This document shows positions 1 through 10,301 of a stretch of 32,836 bases of DNA, one piece after another. The notes beneath the pieces were generated by a model. The model searched no databases and was not told where the DNA came from. It saw only the letters and a program-made list of their open reading frames with translations. The stretch covers positions 1 through 32,836 of the forward strand of contig JACKCV010000010.1 of assembly GCA_020633825.1 (NCBI GenBank), written 5' to 3'. A program made the translations under genes and the position numbers. The stretch's first letter is position 1; each line of letters begins with the position of its first letter. The stretch is from Fibrobacteria bacterium. Its GTDB lineage: Bacteria > Fibrobacterota > Fibrobacteria > UBA5070.

Positions 1-25
1 AGAGAATGCGCCGCCGCAGCCGGCG

Positions 26-3088
<3,063 letters not shown>

Positions 3089-3145
3089 GCCTTGGAGACT
3101 CCGCCGGGCGTAGTTGGGATTGGCCGGAACTGAGGAAGACTGGGC

Positions 3146-3151
3146 AATCTA
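3146..3151 (-). promoter_or_regulatory. Candidate -10 element for secA
   Basis: The minus strand reads TAGATT, followed by GCC, 57 bases upstream of the secA ATG in a short gap. No convincing -35 is visible. The call rests on its resemblance to TAnnTT hexamers found upstream of other genes in this window. Confidence 0.3.
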
Positions 3152-3197
3152 CCTATTCTGGCGAGGAGGACGTGTTCCAGCCGGGTTCCGCGAGCTT

Positions 3198-4253
3198 TCA
3201 CGGTGCGGCTCCGGGCCGGGTGGACAGATCCCGTTCCGTCGTCCATCGGACGCCCCGCGTGGCTTCGAGGTGGACCGCCAAGGTTTCCTGCTCGGTCTGT
3301 CCGGGAGTGGGGACCAGGAGAACGGAAGCGTCCAACTTCCCCAACGCCTCGAGGTCCATCAAGGTGGAATACCCGCCGCGCGTGACGATCTCCTTGGCAC
3401 CGCGCAAGGATGCGGCGAGATCCGTCGTTCCCAGGTGGGGTACCTCCTGAACTCCCGTGTGCTCCATCGGGTGGCTCTGGCCGGGGAGTCCGGGGAGTCC
3501 ACGGACGAGCAGGAATTTTCCGGGGGAGCGGCCCCAACGTTGGCGCAGCAACTCCTCGAAGGAGGTCCGGGAGGGTTCCGGTCCCGAGATCAGGCCGACA
3601 CCGTCCCACGGGCCCGACCAGGAACTGGGGCAGGGAGGCAGGTTCTCGAACCGACTCAAGGGTCCGATCCATTGCAAGGTGGGGAACAGGGATGGATGGA
3701 CGGGGTGGCCCAATCGGCCGGAAAGAGCCTTCTCGGGGTCGCGATGGTCCGGAATCAAGATGCGATCGAATGCTCGTAGCAGATGCGCCATCACCTGCTC
3801 CCCCAGAGGCTCCAGTGCGCGCAAGGGGCCCGGAGCCGCCAGATGGACCTGGTGGGTGAGGAACCAGGAGCGTTTGCCGGGGAAGTGGCACCCGAAGCGG
3901 TTGTCGGAAACCACGGCATCGAATTCCCCGGACCAATCCTGGATTCTGCGGTGTTCGGCGCGGATGACTTTTGCCAGTCTGGGCAGGGAGGCGAGGAGTC
4001 GCGGAACGAGGAGCGCTCCGGGGGCGTAGCGAATGGCGTAATCCGGCAGTTCCCGGACCGCAAGATGGGGGAATTCCGATTGCCAGAAGGCCAAGGAACG
4101 ACCGTTTCCCGCCAGGACGATGGAGGGGCCGGACTGCTCCCAATGGTGCACCAGGCGCGCCGTGCGCGTGGCGTGACCCAGTCCCCAGTCCAAGGCACAA
4201 ACAAGGATGCGCTTCCCGGGAGGGGAGGGGAGACCATCCTCCGGAGGGGTCAT
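3198..4253 (-). CDS. Glycosyltransferase, GT28/MurG-like fold (Glyco_trans_1_3 type)
   Basis: The 351-residue product begins with the hallmark KRILVCALDWGLGHATRTAR near the N-terminus. This is the nucleotide-sugar glycosyltransferase signature (LDWGLGHATR) of a conserved bacterial family of about 350 residues. A second conserved block near the C-terminus, TRGGYSTLMDLEALGK followed by PTPGQTEQE, fits the donor-binding half of a GT-B fold. No signal peptide or membrane segment is evident, so it probably acts at the cytoplasmic side of the membrane. Donor and acceptor cannot be told from sequence. I chose the ATG at 4253. A longer reading from a TTG at 4313 adds 20 residues that look like non-coding sequence. 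It lies upstream of secA on the same strand and is divergent from the lipoprotein gene. Confidence 0.85.
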   Translation of the reverse strand: MTPPEDGLPSPPGKRILVCALDWGLGHATRTARLVHHWEQSGPSIVLAGNGRSLAFWQSEFPHLAVRELPDYAIRYAPGALLVPRLLASLPRLAKVIRAEHRRIQDWSGEFDAVVSDNRFGCHFPGKRSWFLTHQVHLAAPGPLRALEPLGEQVMAHLLRAFDRILIPDHRDPEKALSGRLGHPVHPSLFPTLQWIGPLSRFENLPPCPSSWSGPWDGVGLISGPEPSRTSFEELLRQRWGRSPGKFLLVRGLPGLPGQSHPMEHTGVQEVPHLGTTDLAASLRGAKEIVTRGGYSTLMDLEALGKLDASVLLVPTPGQTEQETLAVHLEATRGVRWTTERDLSTRPGAAP

Positions 4254-4308
4254 CGACCCGGCCTTTCCGTCCGCGGTAATTCTTGAATCCTCAACGCGTT
4301 GCCCATGA

Positions 4309-4345
4309 TACAATCAATAGAACCTATTTCTTGGAAATCATGATT
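4309..4345. promoter_or_regulatory. Divergent promoter region with two short dyads
   Basis: The gap between the glycosyltransferase (minus) and the lipoprotein (plus) holds a locally AT-rich block. A minus-strand TAGGTT (4326-4321) could be the -10 of the glycosyltransferase, 67 bases from its ATG. A plus-strand TACAAT (4309-4314) could serve the lipoprotein gene; TTGAAT lies upstream but with a long 20-base spacer. ATTTC-TTG-GAAAT (4326-4338) and the perfect palindrome AATCATGATT (4336-4345) overlap and may be protein-binding sites. Confidence 0.35.
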
Positions 4346-4406
4346 CTTGAGGACCTCGCCCGATCTCCTGGCGGAGAACGAAGGCGAGATCCGGAGGTTC
4401 CCGTAC

Positions 4407-7361
4407 ATGTCCCGTTCTAAAGCCTTTTTCATTGCCGGATTGGGAATGCTCCTGGGCTCCTGCGATCGTGTACCCGCACCCGCCGACCTGGATCTCCCCG
4501 GAGATCCACTCCTGGTCGTAGGGGCCTGGAACGATTCCGCCGAGGCGGCCAAATCCGCCCTGACCACGCATCATCCCCTCCAAAAGACGGTTTCGGTCGG
4601 GGACCGGGTCTGGATCCGTGCCGTGGTGCGAGGCGACACCTCGTCCGTGGAGTCCATCGATATGCGGCCGGATCGCCGTTCTCCCTGGGAGAAGGTGAAG
4701 ATGCCCTTGGCCATCCACCTCCAGTGGCCGGATTCGGGAACCCACTGGGTGCATGTGGCCGTGAATACCGCCTTCGGTGTGGTTCTCGATTCCGCCTCGG
4801 TGCATGTGTCCAATCTCCGCCCCTCCCTCACTCTCCCGTCCTGGTCCGACACGGGGATCCTCGTGGTCCCCGACCGGGAAATCACCATTCCGCTGAAGAC
4901 CACCGACGATGGACGCGTGGTTTCCGTTTCCTGGGATCTCGACGGAAACGGTACCTGGGATCGGATTCTCAAACCCACCGATACCCTTCGGGTCCGATGG
5001 AGCGGGGCGGAAATCGTCAAACTGGGCAAGGAGGTCAAGCTCCGGGTCCAGGTCCAGGACGAAGACTCCAACAAGACCACGGGAACGGTCGTCGTTCGTT
5101 TTCCGCTTCGACCCGCTTCCCTTTCCGTTTCCGGCCCCGACACCTTGTCCATCAAGGACAGCCTTCCCCTCCAAGCGACCCTCACCGGACCGGTGACGGC
5201 TTCCCAGGTGCGTTGGCCCGATGGTTCCCGAGGGTTGCAATGGAAAACCCTGCTTCCTGCCATCGATACCCAGATGGTGGTGGTGGTCCAGGCGATCGAC
5301 AGCCTCGGGCGGACCCTCCTGGATTCCCATGTCGTGCGAGTCCTTCGCGATCCTCCCGTCGTCCAGGCTCGCCCCGACACGGCCATCCATGCGGGAAAAA
5401 CCCTGCACCTCTCCGCGACCGCCCAACAGAGGTTCGGCCGCATCGTCTGTTGGAAGTGGGATCTCAACGGAGACGGCTCCTTCCGGCTTTTCGGGGCGGG
5501 AATCGACACCACCTGGGAAACCGTCGGGCCGAGGAACGTGGTGGTTCGGGCCGAGGATGACGACGGAAACGTGGCTTTCGACACGATCCATGTCCGGGTG
5601 ATCGACTCCGCCGCGCAGATATCGACCCACATCCCCTCCTCCGTTTCCCTCGGGGACACTCTCAAGTTCGGTGTCACCGTCCGGGATCCCGACCAGGACA
5701 GTGTCGCCGTTTCCTGGAAGTTCGCCGGTCTGAGCCAAGCGGGATTCCAGGCCAGCGTTCGTCCCGCCGCCGTGGGGGCCTTCCCGGTGGAGCTCACCGT
5801 GAAGACCTTCACCCATGCCGGGACGCTGTTGCAGAAGGTGGTGATCCCGGACACCGTCAAGGTGCTTCCCAGCGGGTTGTTCGTGGATCTCGGTCGGGAC
5901 TCCACCGTGCCGTTCGCCACGAAATGGAGTCCTGGTTCGGTGAAAATCCCGGATTCCGGCAGTGGGGTGGGGATCGCCAAGACCTCCGTCGATTGGAACG
6001 CCGATGGGATCTGGGACAAGACCTCCTCCGGCTGGCTTCTCCCAACCCGGGTGTTCGATCAGGACACGGGCTGGTCCTCCATCGTCGTGCGTGTCGAGGA
6101 CACCAAGGGCAACCAGGAGTTGGACACCATCCGTGTGCGGATCCTTCCGCCTCCTGCGCCTTCGGTGACCGTGAGCCTTCCGAAGGAGGTCTGGCTCGAC
6201 ACCCTTTCTTCCTCCATCCACGGGTCGATCCAAGTCTTCTCCCCGGCCAAGACCTCCGTGACCTGGAAGGTGAAGCCGAATGGACCCTCGGGGACGGATA
6301 CGGCGATCCATTGGACCCCGCTTTTGGTGGGAATCGACACGGTGGAAGTGCAGGTGAAGGACAATTGGGGCGGGCTCACCGTGGTCCGCACGGGCGTTGC
6401 CCTCCATCGTGATACCGCGATGCTCAAGACCCGCGACACCAGCTTCGTGCGCAGCGAAGGGTTGTCGATCTCGTTCCCCGTGGATCTCCGGTTCGGGACC
6501 CTTCACAGCGGCGTGTTCCAGTGGACGACCTTCGCTCCTGGAACCCCCAGGAATGGTCCTCCGATCAATCCTTGGAGTACGGGGCAGACCACGGCGATCG
6601 GAACCACCGAAATCTTGCCACCTTTGCAGGAAACGACGCTCCTCGATACAGCCCCCTTGGTACTGGATTTGTCCAGCCCGGGAAGCGCCCGGCTTCGGAT
6701 CCCCTCCCTTCCTCAATTCGGGGACCTCTCCGGGGTTTTCATCCTGGTCGACTCCCAAGGGGATACCAGTCGCACGATCTGGAAGACCAAGGCTCGATCC
6801 ATCCCGGTTCGGATCGACTCCTTGTTCGCGCTCAACTCCATTTGGACCAGCGGCGACCAAACGGTGTACGCGGCGGTGACCGCCCCGGACGGGTACGACT
6901 CGGCCGTGTGGTACTACGAGGGATGGAACTCCGATGCGAAGTACACCAATACCGACCCCGTGATTTCCAAGACCCACACGTGGTCCGTTCCCGGGATGCA
7001 ACCGATCGGGCTGAAGGTGTTCGGGATGGGAGGCGATTCGTCCCGGATGCTCCGGGAATTCCCGGTCCAAAAGGATTCCGTCTGGATCGGGCAGTGGATG
7101 GACACGGTCTATATGTCCACCTCGTCCAGCTATCGGATCGACGTCCAATCGATCGGGACCGCGGTGAATGAGGTATCCTTGATTGTTTCGTGGACCACGG
7201 CAGATCAGGGGGCTGGATCGAAGACTCTGAAATTCCCATTTGAACTGGACCTCGCGTCCTTCGGTGCCGTGAATATCGTGGTGTCGGTGAAGGGCGTGGG
7301 TGGGGGGGATGCTTTTTCGGAGGAGAGGACCTTCTTCCTGGCAAAGGGCCCGCCCCAGTAG
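4407..7361 (+). CDS. Large lipoprotein with repeated PKD/Ig-like domains
   Basis: This 984-residue protein starts with a lipoprotein signal: SRSK, a hydrophobic stretch, then lipobox L16-G17-S18-C19. Asp20 follows the lipidated cysteine; in E. coli Asp at this place keeps lipoproteins in the inner membrane, but that rule may not hold here. The body is a series of beta-sandwich-like segments. Three carry a related acidic loop: WDLDGNGTWD (176-185), WDLNGDGS (351-358) and VDWNADGIWD (528-537). Each is followed within about 50 residues by a V-x-V-x-DxxxN strand pattern, as in PKD domains. No catalytic motif is recognised, so an adhesion, scaffold or surface role is inferred only. The start is set by GGAGG nine bases before the ATG at 4407; an upstream TTG at 4347 lacks this. 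It stands alone on its strand, with a hairpin and the cobalamin operon downstream. Confidence 0.85.
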   Translation: MSRSKAFFIAGLGMLLGSCDRVPAPADLDLPGDPLLVVGAWNDSAEAAKSALTTHHPLQKTVSVGDRVWIRAVVRGDTSSVESIDMRPDRRSPWEKVKMPLAIHLQWPDSGTHWVHVAVNTAFGVVLDSASVHVSNLRPSLTLPSWSDTGILVVPDREITIPLKTTDDGRVVSVSWDLDGNGTWDRILKPTDTLRVRWSGAEIVKLGKEVKLRVQVQDEDSNKTTGTVVVRFPLRPASLSVSGPDTLSIKDSLPLQATLTGPVTASQVRWPDGSRGLQWKTLLPAIDTQMVVVVQAIDSLGRTLLDSHVVRVLRDPPVVQARPDTAIHAGKTLHLSATAQQRFGRIVCWKWDLNGDGSFRLFGAGIDTTWETVGPRNVVVRAEDDDGNVAFDTIHVRVIDSAAQISTHIPSSVSLGDTLKFGVTVRDPDQDSVAVSWKFAGLSQAGFQASVRPAAVGAFPVELTVKTFTHAGTLLQKVVIPDTVKVLPSGLFVDLGRDSTVPFATKWSPGSVKIPDSGSGVGIAKTSVDWNADGIWDKTSSGWLLPTRVFDQDTGWSSIVVRVEDTKGNQELDTIRVRILPPPAPSVTVSLPKEVWLDTLSSSIHGSIQVFSPAKTSVTWKVKPNGPSGTDTAIHWTPLLVGIDTVEVQVKDNWGGLTVVRTGVALHRDTAMLKTRDTSFVRSEGLSISFPVDLRFGTLHSGVFQWTTFAPGTPRNGPPINPWSTGQTTAIGTTEILPPLQETTLLDTAPLVLDLSSPGSARLRIPSLPQFGDLSGVFILVDSQGDTSRTIWKTKARSIPVRIDSLFALNSIWTSGDQTVYAAVTAPDGYDSAVWYYEGWNSDAKYTNTDPVISKTHTWSVPGMQPIGLKVFGMGGDSSRMLREFPVQKDSVWIGQWMDTVYMSTSSSYRIDVQSIGTAVNEVSLIVSWTTADQGAGSKTLKFPFELDLASFGAVNIVVSVKGVGGGDAFSEERTFFLAKGPPQ

Positions 7362-7390
7362 CAGGAATCGGAACGATCCTTCCCGGCGTG

Positions 7391-7396
7391 TATCTT
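7391..7396 (+). promoter_or_regulatory. Candidate -10 element of the cobalamin operon
   Basis: TATCTT lies 48 bases before the adenosyltransferase ATG. If used, transcription would start at about 7403, at the foot of the hairpin at 7401-7430. No good -35 is visible. Confidence 0.3.
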
Positions 7397-7400
7397 CCAA

Positions 7401-7430
7401 CCTGCGCGTTCCGCCACCGGGACGCGCAGG
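7401..7430 (+). promoter_or_regulatory. 12-bp hairpin in the leader of the cobalamin operon
   Basis: CCTGCGCGTTCC (7401-7412) pairs with GGGACGCGCAGG (7419-7430) around the loop GCCACC. The stem is 12 bp with one T-G pair. No T-tract follows, so it is a poor intrinsic terminator for the lipoprotein gene. It ends just before the purine-rich ribosome-binding stretch of the adenosyltransferase (GGGAAGAGGA). It could be a 5' stabilising stem or a control element. It is too small to be a B12 riboswitch. Confidence 0.5.
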
Positions 7431-7444
7431 AGTCGGGAAGAGGA

Positions 7445-8008
7445 ATGCCGCCACTGCACAGGTTGTACACGAAAGCCGGAGATTCCGGTTCCACGCGACT
7501 TGGAGGGGGACAGAAGGTCTCCAAGGATTCCATACGCTTGGAATGCTACGGGACGGTCGATGAGTTGAATTCGAACCTGGGTCTCGCCTTGGCCTACCAG
7601 CCGGTCGAGCCTCTGCGGTCCGCCCTCGGAAGGATCCAGAACGAGTTGTTCCATCTGGGATCCGACTTGTGCTTCCTGGAGGAAGACAAGAAGAAATGGA
7701 CCCTTCCCAAGATCGAACCGCGGCATGTCGAGGTCCTCGAGCGGGAGATGGATTCCTTCCAGGAATCCACCGGCCCTCTGGCCAACTTCATTTTGCCGGC
7801 AGGAAATCCCGCGGCCGCCCAGTTGCACGTCTCCCGGACCGTTTGTCGAAGGGCCGAACGGCTCCTGGTCCGGTTGGGAGGGGAAGAGGTCGTTGCCGAG
7901 GAGCCCCTTCGCTATCTGAACCGCCTATCGGATTGGTTGTTCGCCGCAGCCCGTCTGGAAAACCACGCTCGAGGCATTCCGGAGGTCCTGTGGGACGCTT
8001 CGGCTTGA
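7445..8008 (+). CDS. Cob(I)alamin adenosyltransferase, PduO type
   Basis: This enzyme transfers the adenosyl group of ATP to cob(I)alamin, making coenzyme B12. The 187-residue protein has the PduO/ATR nucleotide-binding N-terminus (YTKAGDSGSTRLGGG, then VSKDS and YGTVDELNSNLGLA) and the helical-bundle C-terminal part with CRRAERLLVRL and YLNRLSDWLFAAAR. Length and motif order match the family. ATG 7445 follows the purine-rich GGGAAGAGGA. The gene overlaps the next gene, an ABC permease, by 19 bases, and an ATPase follows by a four-base overlap. Uptake and activation of corrinoid are therefore probably co-expressed. A cobalamin-dependent enzyme is not present in the window. Confidence 0.95.
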   Translation: MPPLHRLYTKAGDSGSTRLGGGQKVSKDSIRLECYGTVDELNSNLGLALAYQPVEPLRSALGRIQNELFHLGSDLCFLEEDKKKWTLPKIEPRHVEVLEREMDSFQESTGPLANFILPAGNPAAAQLHVSRTVCRRAERLLVRLGGEEVVAEEPLRYLNRLSDWLFAAARLENHARGIPEVLWDASA

Positions 8009-8991
8009 GGGGACTTCTCCTGGCCGGGGGAGTGGGCTTGATCGCCGCCTTCCTGGCATCCCTGCTTCTCGGAAGCTCTTCCTTGCCCGTCGCCCAAGCC
8101 TGGCAGGCTCTTTGGGGAGGGCCTTCGGGGACGACCCTCGAAGCCGGCATCGTTTGGCAGATTCGCATGCCCAGAACCGTGGTCGTCGCCTTGGTGGGTG
8201 CCGCCTTGGCGGGGTGCGGGGCGGCGTTGCAGGCCTTGTTTCGCAATCCCATGGCCGACCCCGCCGTCTTGGGGATCTCCTCGGGAGGGGCTCTCGCCGC
8301 GGTGGTGGTCCTCTTCCACTTTCCCTTCGCGCCTCTGTGGGTCCTTCCCGCCGCGGCCTTCGCCGGTGGGTTCCTCGTGGCCATCCTCCTGCTGGTCTTG
8401 TCGGGCATCGGCGGACGCCCCACCTTGACCATCACCCTCCTGACGGGCATCATCCTGACCTCCCTGTGCTCCTCGGGAGTGTCCTTCGCGTTGCTCCTCT
8501 CCGACGAATACCAGTTGCGGCAGCTGGTGTTCTGGCTTTCGGGGGGAGCGGAGGCCCGGTCCTGGAACCATGTCTGGATGGGGGGGCCGTTCATGCTGCT
8601 TGGAGTCGGACTACTGTGGTCCCGGTCCCGGTGGCTCGATGCCCTCGCCCTCGGCGAGGATCACGCCCAAGCCGTGGGCATCGATGTCGGAAACGCCCGC
8701 TTGTGGGTTCTGGCGGGAACGGCGCTTTCCACCGGTGCGGCGGTGAGTGTCTGCGGCCCCGTGGGATTCGTGGGCTTGATGGTTCCCCACCTGGTGCGGC
8801 CCTTCTCGGGTGGATCCATGTCGGGTCTGATCCCCGCCTCCTCCCTGGGGGGCGCGCTCCTTCTGGTTCTCGCCGATGTGGGAGCCCGGACCTTCCTTCC
8901 TTCGGGGATCCAACTGGGAGTCCTGACCTCCCTTCTGGGGGCCCCGTTCTTTCTGTGGCTGCTGGTTCGCGCCCGACGGGCCGCCCTGTGA
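7990..8991 (+). CDS. FecCD/BtuC-family ABC transporter permease
   Basis: A very hydrophobic 333-residue membrane protein, with about nine or ten segments, of the family that imports vitamin B12, iron-siderophores or haem across the inner membrane. Family motifs are visible: FRNPMADPAVLGISSGGAL after the second helix, and CGPVGFVGLMVPHLVR in the C-terminal half. The start is taken as GTG 7990, preceded closely by GGAGGT. It lies inside the end of the adenosyltransferase gene, giving a 19-base overlap. Other in-frame non-ATG starts lie nearby (TTG 8005, GTG 8032), so the exact N-terminus is uncertain. The stop overlaps the next start as GTGA. The neighbouring adenosyltransferase points to corrinoid as substrate, but no periplasmic binding protein or TonB receptor is present to confirm it. 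Confidence 0.93.
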   Translation: MGRFGLRGLLLAGGVGLIAAFLASLLLGSSSLPVAQAWQALWGGPSGTTLEAGIVWQIRMPRTVVVALVGAALAGCGAALQALFRNPMADPAVLGISSGGALAAVVVLFHFPFAPLWVLPAAAFAGGFLVAILLLVLSGIGGRPTLTITLLTGIILTSLCSSGVSFALLLSDEYQLRQLVFWLSGGAEARSWNHVWMGGPFMLLGVGLLWSRSRWLDALALGEDHAQAVGIDVGNARLWVLAGTALSTGAAVSVCGPVGFVGLMVPHLVRPFSGGSMSGLIPASSLGGALLLVLADVGARTFLPSGIQLGVLTSLLGAPFFLWLLVRARRAAL

Positions 8992-9755
8992 GCGACGTCG
9001 TGCTGCAGTGCAAGGGCCTGGCCGTGGATGTCCCGGGTAAGCGGTTGCTCGACGGGATCGATGCGGTCCTGACGCGGGGATCCATCACCGCCGTCCTGGG
9101 ACCCAATGGTGCCGGGAAGAGCACGTTGCTGAAGGCCCTGGTGGGTCTGCAGGAGGGGGTGACCGGTAGCGTCTTCCTGGAGGGCCGGGAGGTCGATGCC
9201 TGGTCGCGTCCGGAAATCGCGTGTCGTTTGGCCTATCTACCCCAGTATCGGCCCCTGTCGGTGCCTCTGGCGGTTCGGGATCTCGTGGCCATGGGGCGGT
9301 ATCCGCATCTTGGCTCCTGGCGGCGGCCCGGCTCTGCGGATCAGCTCGCCATCCAGGCGGCCATGGATCGCCTGGAGATTTCCCACCTCGCCCACCGCGA
9401 CGCCTGCACCCTTTCGGGGGGGGAGTTGCAGCGCGCCTTCCTGGCGCGATGCCTCGCCCAGGGGTCGCCTTTGCTGGTTCTCGACGAACCTCTCACCGGC
9501 TTGGACATCGGGCACCAACTGCAGCTTCTGGCGTTGCTGGAGGGATTGGCCCAGGAGGGCAGGACCATCCTCTGGTCGGTCCACGATCTCCGCTTGGCCT
9601 CCGAGCATGCCAGGGACGCCTGGTTGCTCGATCAGGGGCGATTGGTCGGCCATGGTTCGGTGGCGGAAGTCCTCGGGTCTCCCCAGGCGGCGAAGGCCTT
9701 CGGAGTGCGTATGGAGATCGGACCGGACGGAAGTTGGAGATTCCTGCTTCCCTGA
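8988..9755 (+). CDS. ABC transporter ATP-binding protein (BtuD/FecE type)
   Basis: The ATPase partner of the preceding permease, 255 residues. Walker A is GPNGAGKST (residues 38-46), the signature LSGGE is at 142-146, and Walker B LLVLDEP ends with catalytic E167. A D-loop GLD and the H-loop SVHDLR follow. The QYRPLSVPLAVRDLVAMGRYPHLG segment is typical of the FecE/BtuD group. The start is the GTG at 8988 in a GTGA overlap with the permease stop, so translation is probably coupled. The reading frame stays open far upstream, but that part is antisense or out-of-frame with the permease and is not coding. The gene is the last of the operon and converges on yecH. Confidence 0.95.
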   Translation: MSDVVLQCKGLAVDVPGKRLLDGIDAVLTRGSITAVLGPNGAGKSTLLKALVGLQEGVTGSVFLEGREVDAWSRPEIACRLAYLPQYRPLSVPLAVRDLVAMGRYPHLGSWRRPGSADQLAIQAAMDRLEISHLAHRDACTLSGGELQRAFLARCLAQGSPLLVLDEPLTGLDIGHQLQLLALLEGLAQEGRTILWSVHDLRLASEHARDAWLLDQGRLVGHGSVAEVLGSPQAAKAFGVRMEIGPDGSWRFLLP

Positions 9756-9883
9756 TTCGATCCCGGGGACGATCCCCCGGTGTGGGAAGGGGGGAGATCC
9801 TTTCCGAGGGCGGAGGGAACCCCGCGCTCGTCGACGGAGAGGAAGGGAAGGAATCCCCGGCGCTACCGCCGGTGGGATTGGCG

Positions 9884-9904
9884 GGACCGGAGAGAGGCCG
9901 GTCC
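9884..9904. terminator. GC hairpin between convergent genes, no T-tract
   Basis: GGACCGG (9884-9890) pairs with CCGGTCC (9898-9904) around loop AGAGAGG, 11 bases past the yecH stop. The same 160-base gap also holds CCGGGG/CCCCGG just after the ATPase stop and CCGGCG-CTAC-CGCCGG near 9860. None is followed by a T-run. Confidence 0.4.
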
Positions 9905-9915
9905 GGGAGTTCCGT

Positions 9916-10149
9916 TCAGTGGTCGCAGGGCTGCATGGCCAGGTAGAGGCCGCGAGCCCCCTCGGCGATCTTGCCCTTGGAAACCAGGAAATCGACCAAG
10001 GCCGAGGCATCGAGGTCGGAAAGAGAGCAGGTGTGGAAGCGGCAGTCTTCGCCGAAAGTGCCGGCAGCCCCTTGCAGGACCGCTTCCCGGGGCAGCGGGC
10101 CGTTGGCTCCGAGCCATCTCATGAGTTCGTGTCCGTGAACCGATTCCAT
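9916..10149 (-). CDS. YecH-family small metal-binding protein
   Basis: A 77-residue protein matching the YecH family (about 79 residues in E. coli, described as probable metal-binding). Conserved features are the N-terminal SVHGHE (H5, H7), the RFHTCS centre (H39, C41), DFLVSKGK, and a C-terminal C75-x-H77. These His and Cys residues are likely metal ligands, but the metal and role are not established. The start at ATG 10149 is set by GGAG six bases upstream and by the family length. Earlier in-frame ATGs at 10161 and 10206 give extensions without homology. The gene is downstream of the transpeptidase gene on the same strand but separated by 152 bases with a palindrome and its own promoter-like region. 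Confidence 0.85.
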   Translation of the reverse strand: MESVHGHELMRWLGANGPLPREAVLQGAAGTFGEDCRFHTCSLSDLDASALVDFLVSKGKIAEGARGLYLAMQPCDH

Positions 10150-10219
10150 CGTGATCTCCATTCCATGACGCGGAAGCCGCCGCGCACGCGCGTCCATTCC
10201 ACACAATAATGTATGGAAT
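10143..10219 (-). promoter_or_regulatory. yecH promoter region with repeated TGGAAT half-sites
   Basis: On the plus strand ATTCCA occurs at 10143, 10160 and 10196, with an inverted TGGAAT at 10214-10219. The last two form ATTCCA-N12-TGGAAT (10196-10219). A minus-strand TACATT (10213-10208) lies within that dyad, 58 bases from the yecH ATG. TTGCGT sits 17 bases upstream of it as a weak -35. The arrangement looks like a repressor operator over a -10. Confidence 0.4.
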
Positions 10220-10277
10220 TATTTCCGGATACGCAAGTCCGACTTTCCGGGCCCGATCCGGGGATGCCGGCCGGGTC

Positions 10278-10297
10278 CCCGTTTTCCGGAAAACGGG
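10278..10297. terminator. Perfect 20-bp palindrome after the transpeptidase gene
   Basis: CCCGTTTTCCGGAAAACGGG is a perfect inverted repeat four bases past the stop codon of the transpeptidase gene. As RNA it can fold as an 8-bp stem with a CCGG loop, carrying the U-run inside the stem rather than after it. It may act as a terminator or 3' end-stabilising hairpin; a protein-binding palindrome is the alternative. Confidence 0.45.
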
Positions 10298-10301
10298 AAT
10301 C

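Noticed and set aside
1..25. secA terminator at the window edge
   Set aside because: CGCCG-GCTG-CGGCG can be drawn on the minus strand but is short and has no T-run, and the window ends there.
4254..4313. TTG start at 4313 for the glycosyltransferase
   Set aside because: The extra 20 residues lie in the divergent promoter region and lack similarity to the family, whose members begin shortly before the LDWGLGHATR motif.
7362..7444. Cobalamin riboswitch before the adenosyltransferase
   Set aside because: The leader is only 83 bases and has a single hairpin. I see no B12-box-like conserved core.
8112..8987. Upstream extension of the ABC ATPase frame
   Set aside because: It overlaps the permease in another frame and gives Arg/Gly/Pro-rich nonsense. 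The ATPase fold starts just after GTG 8988.
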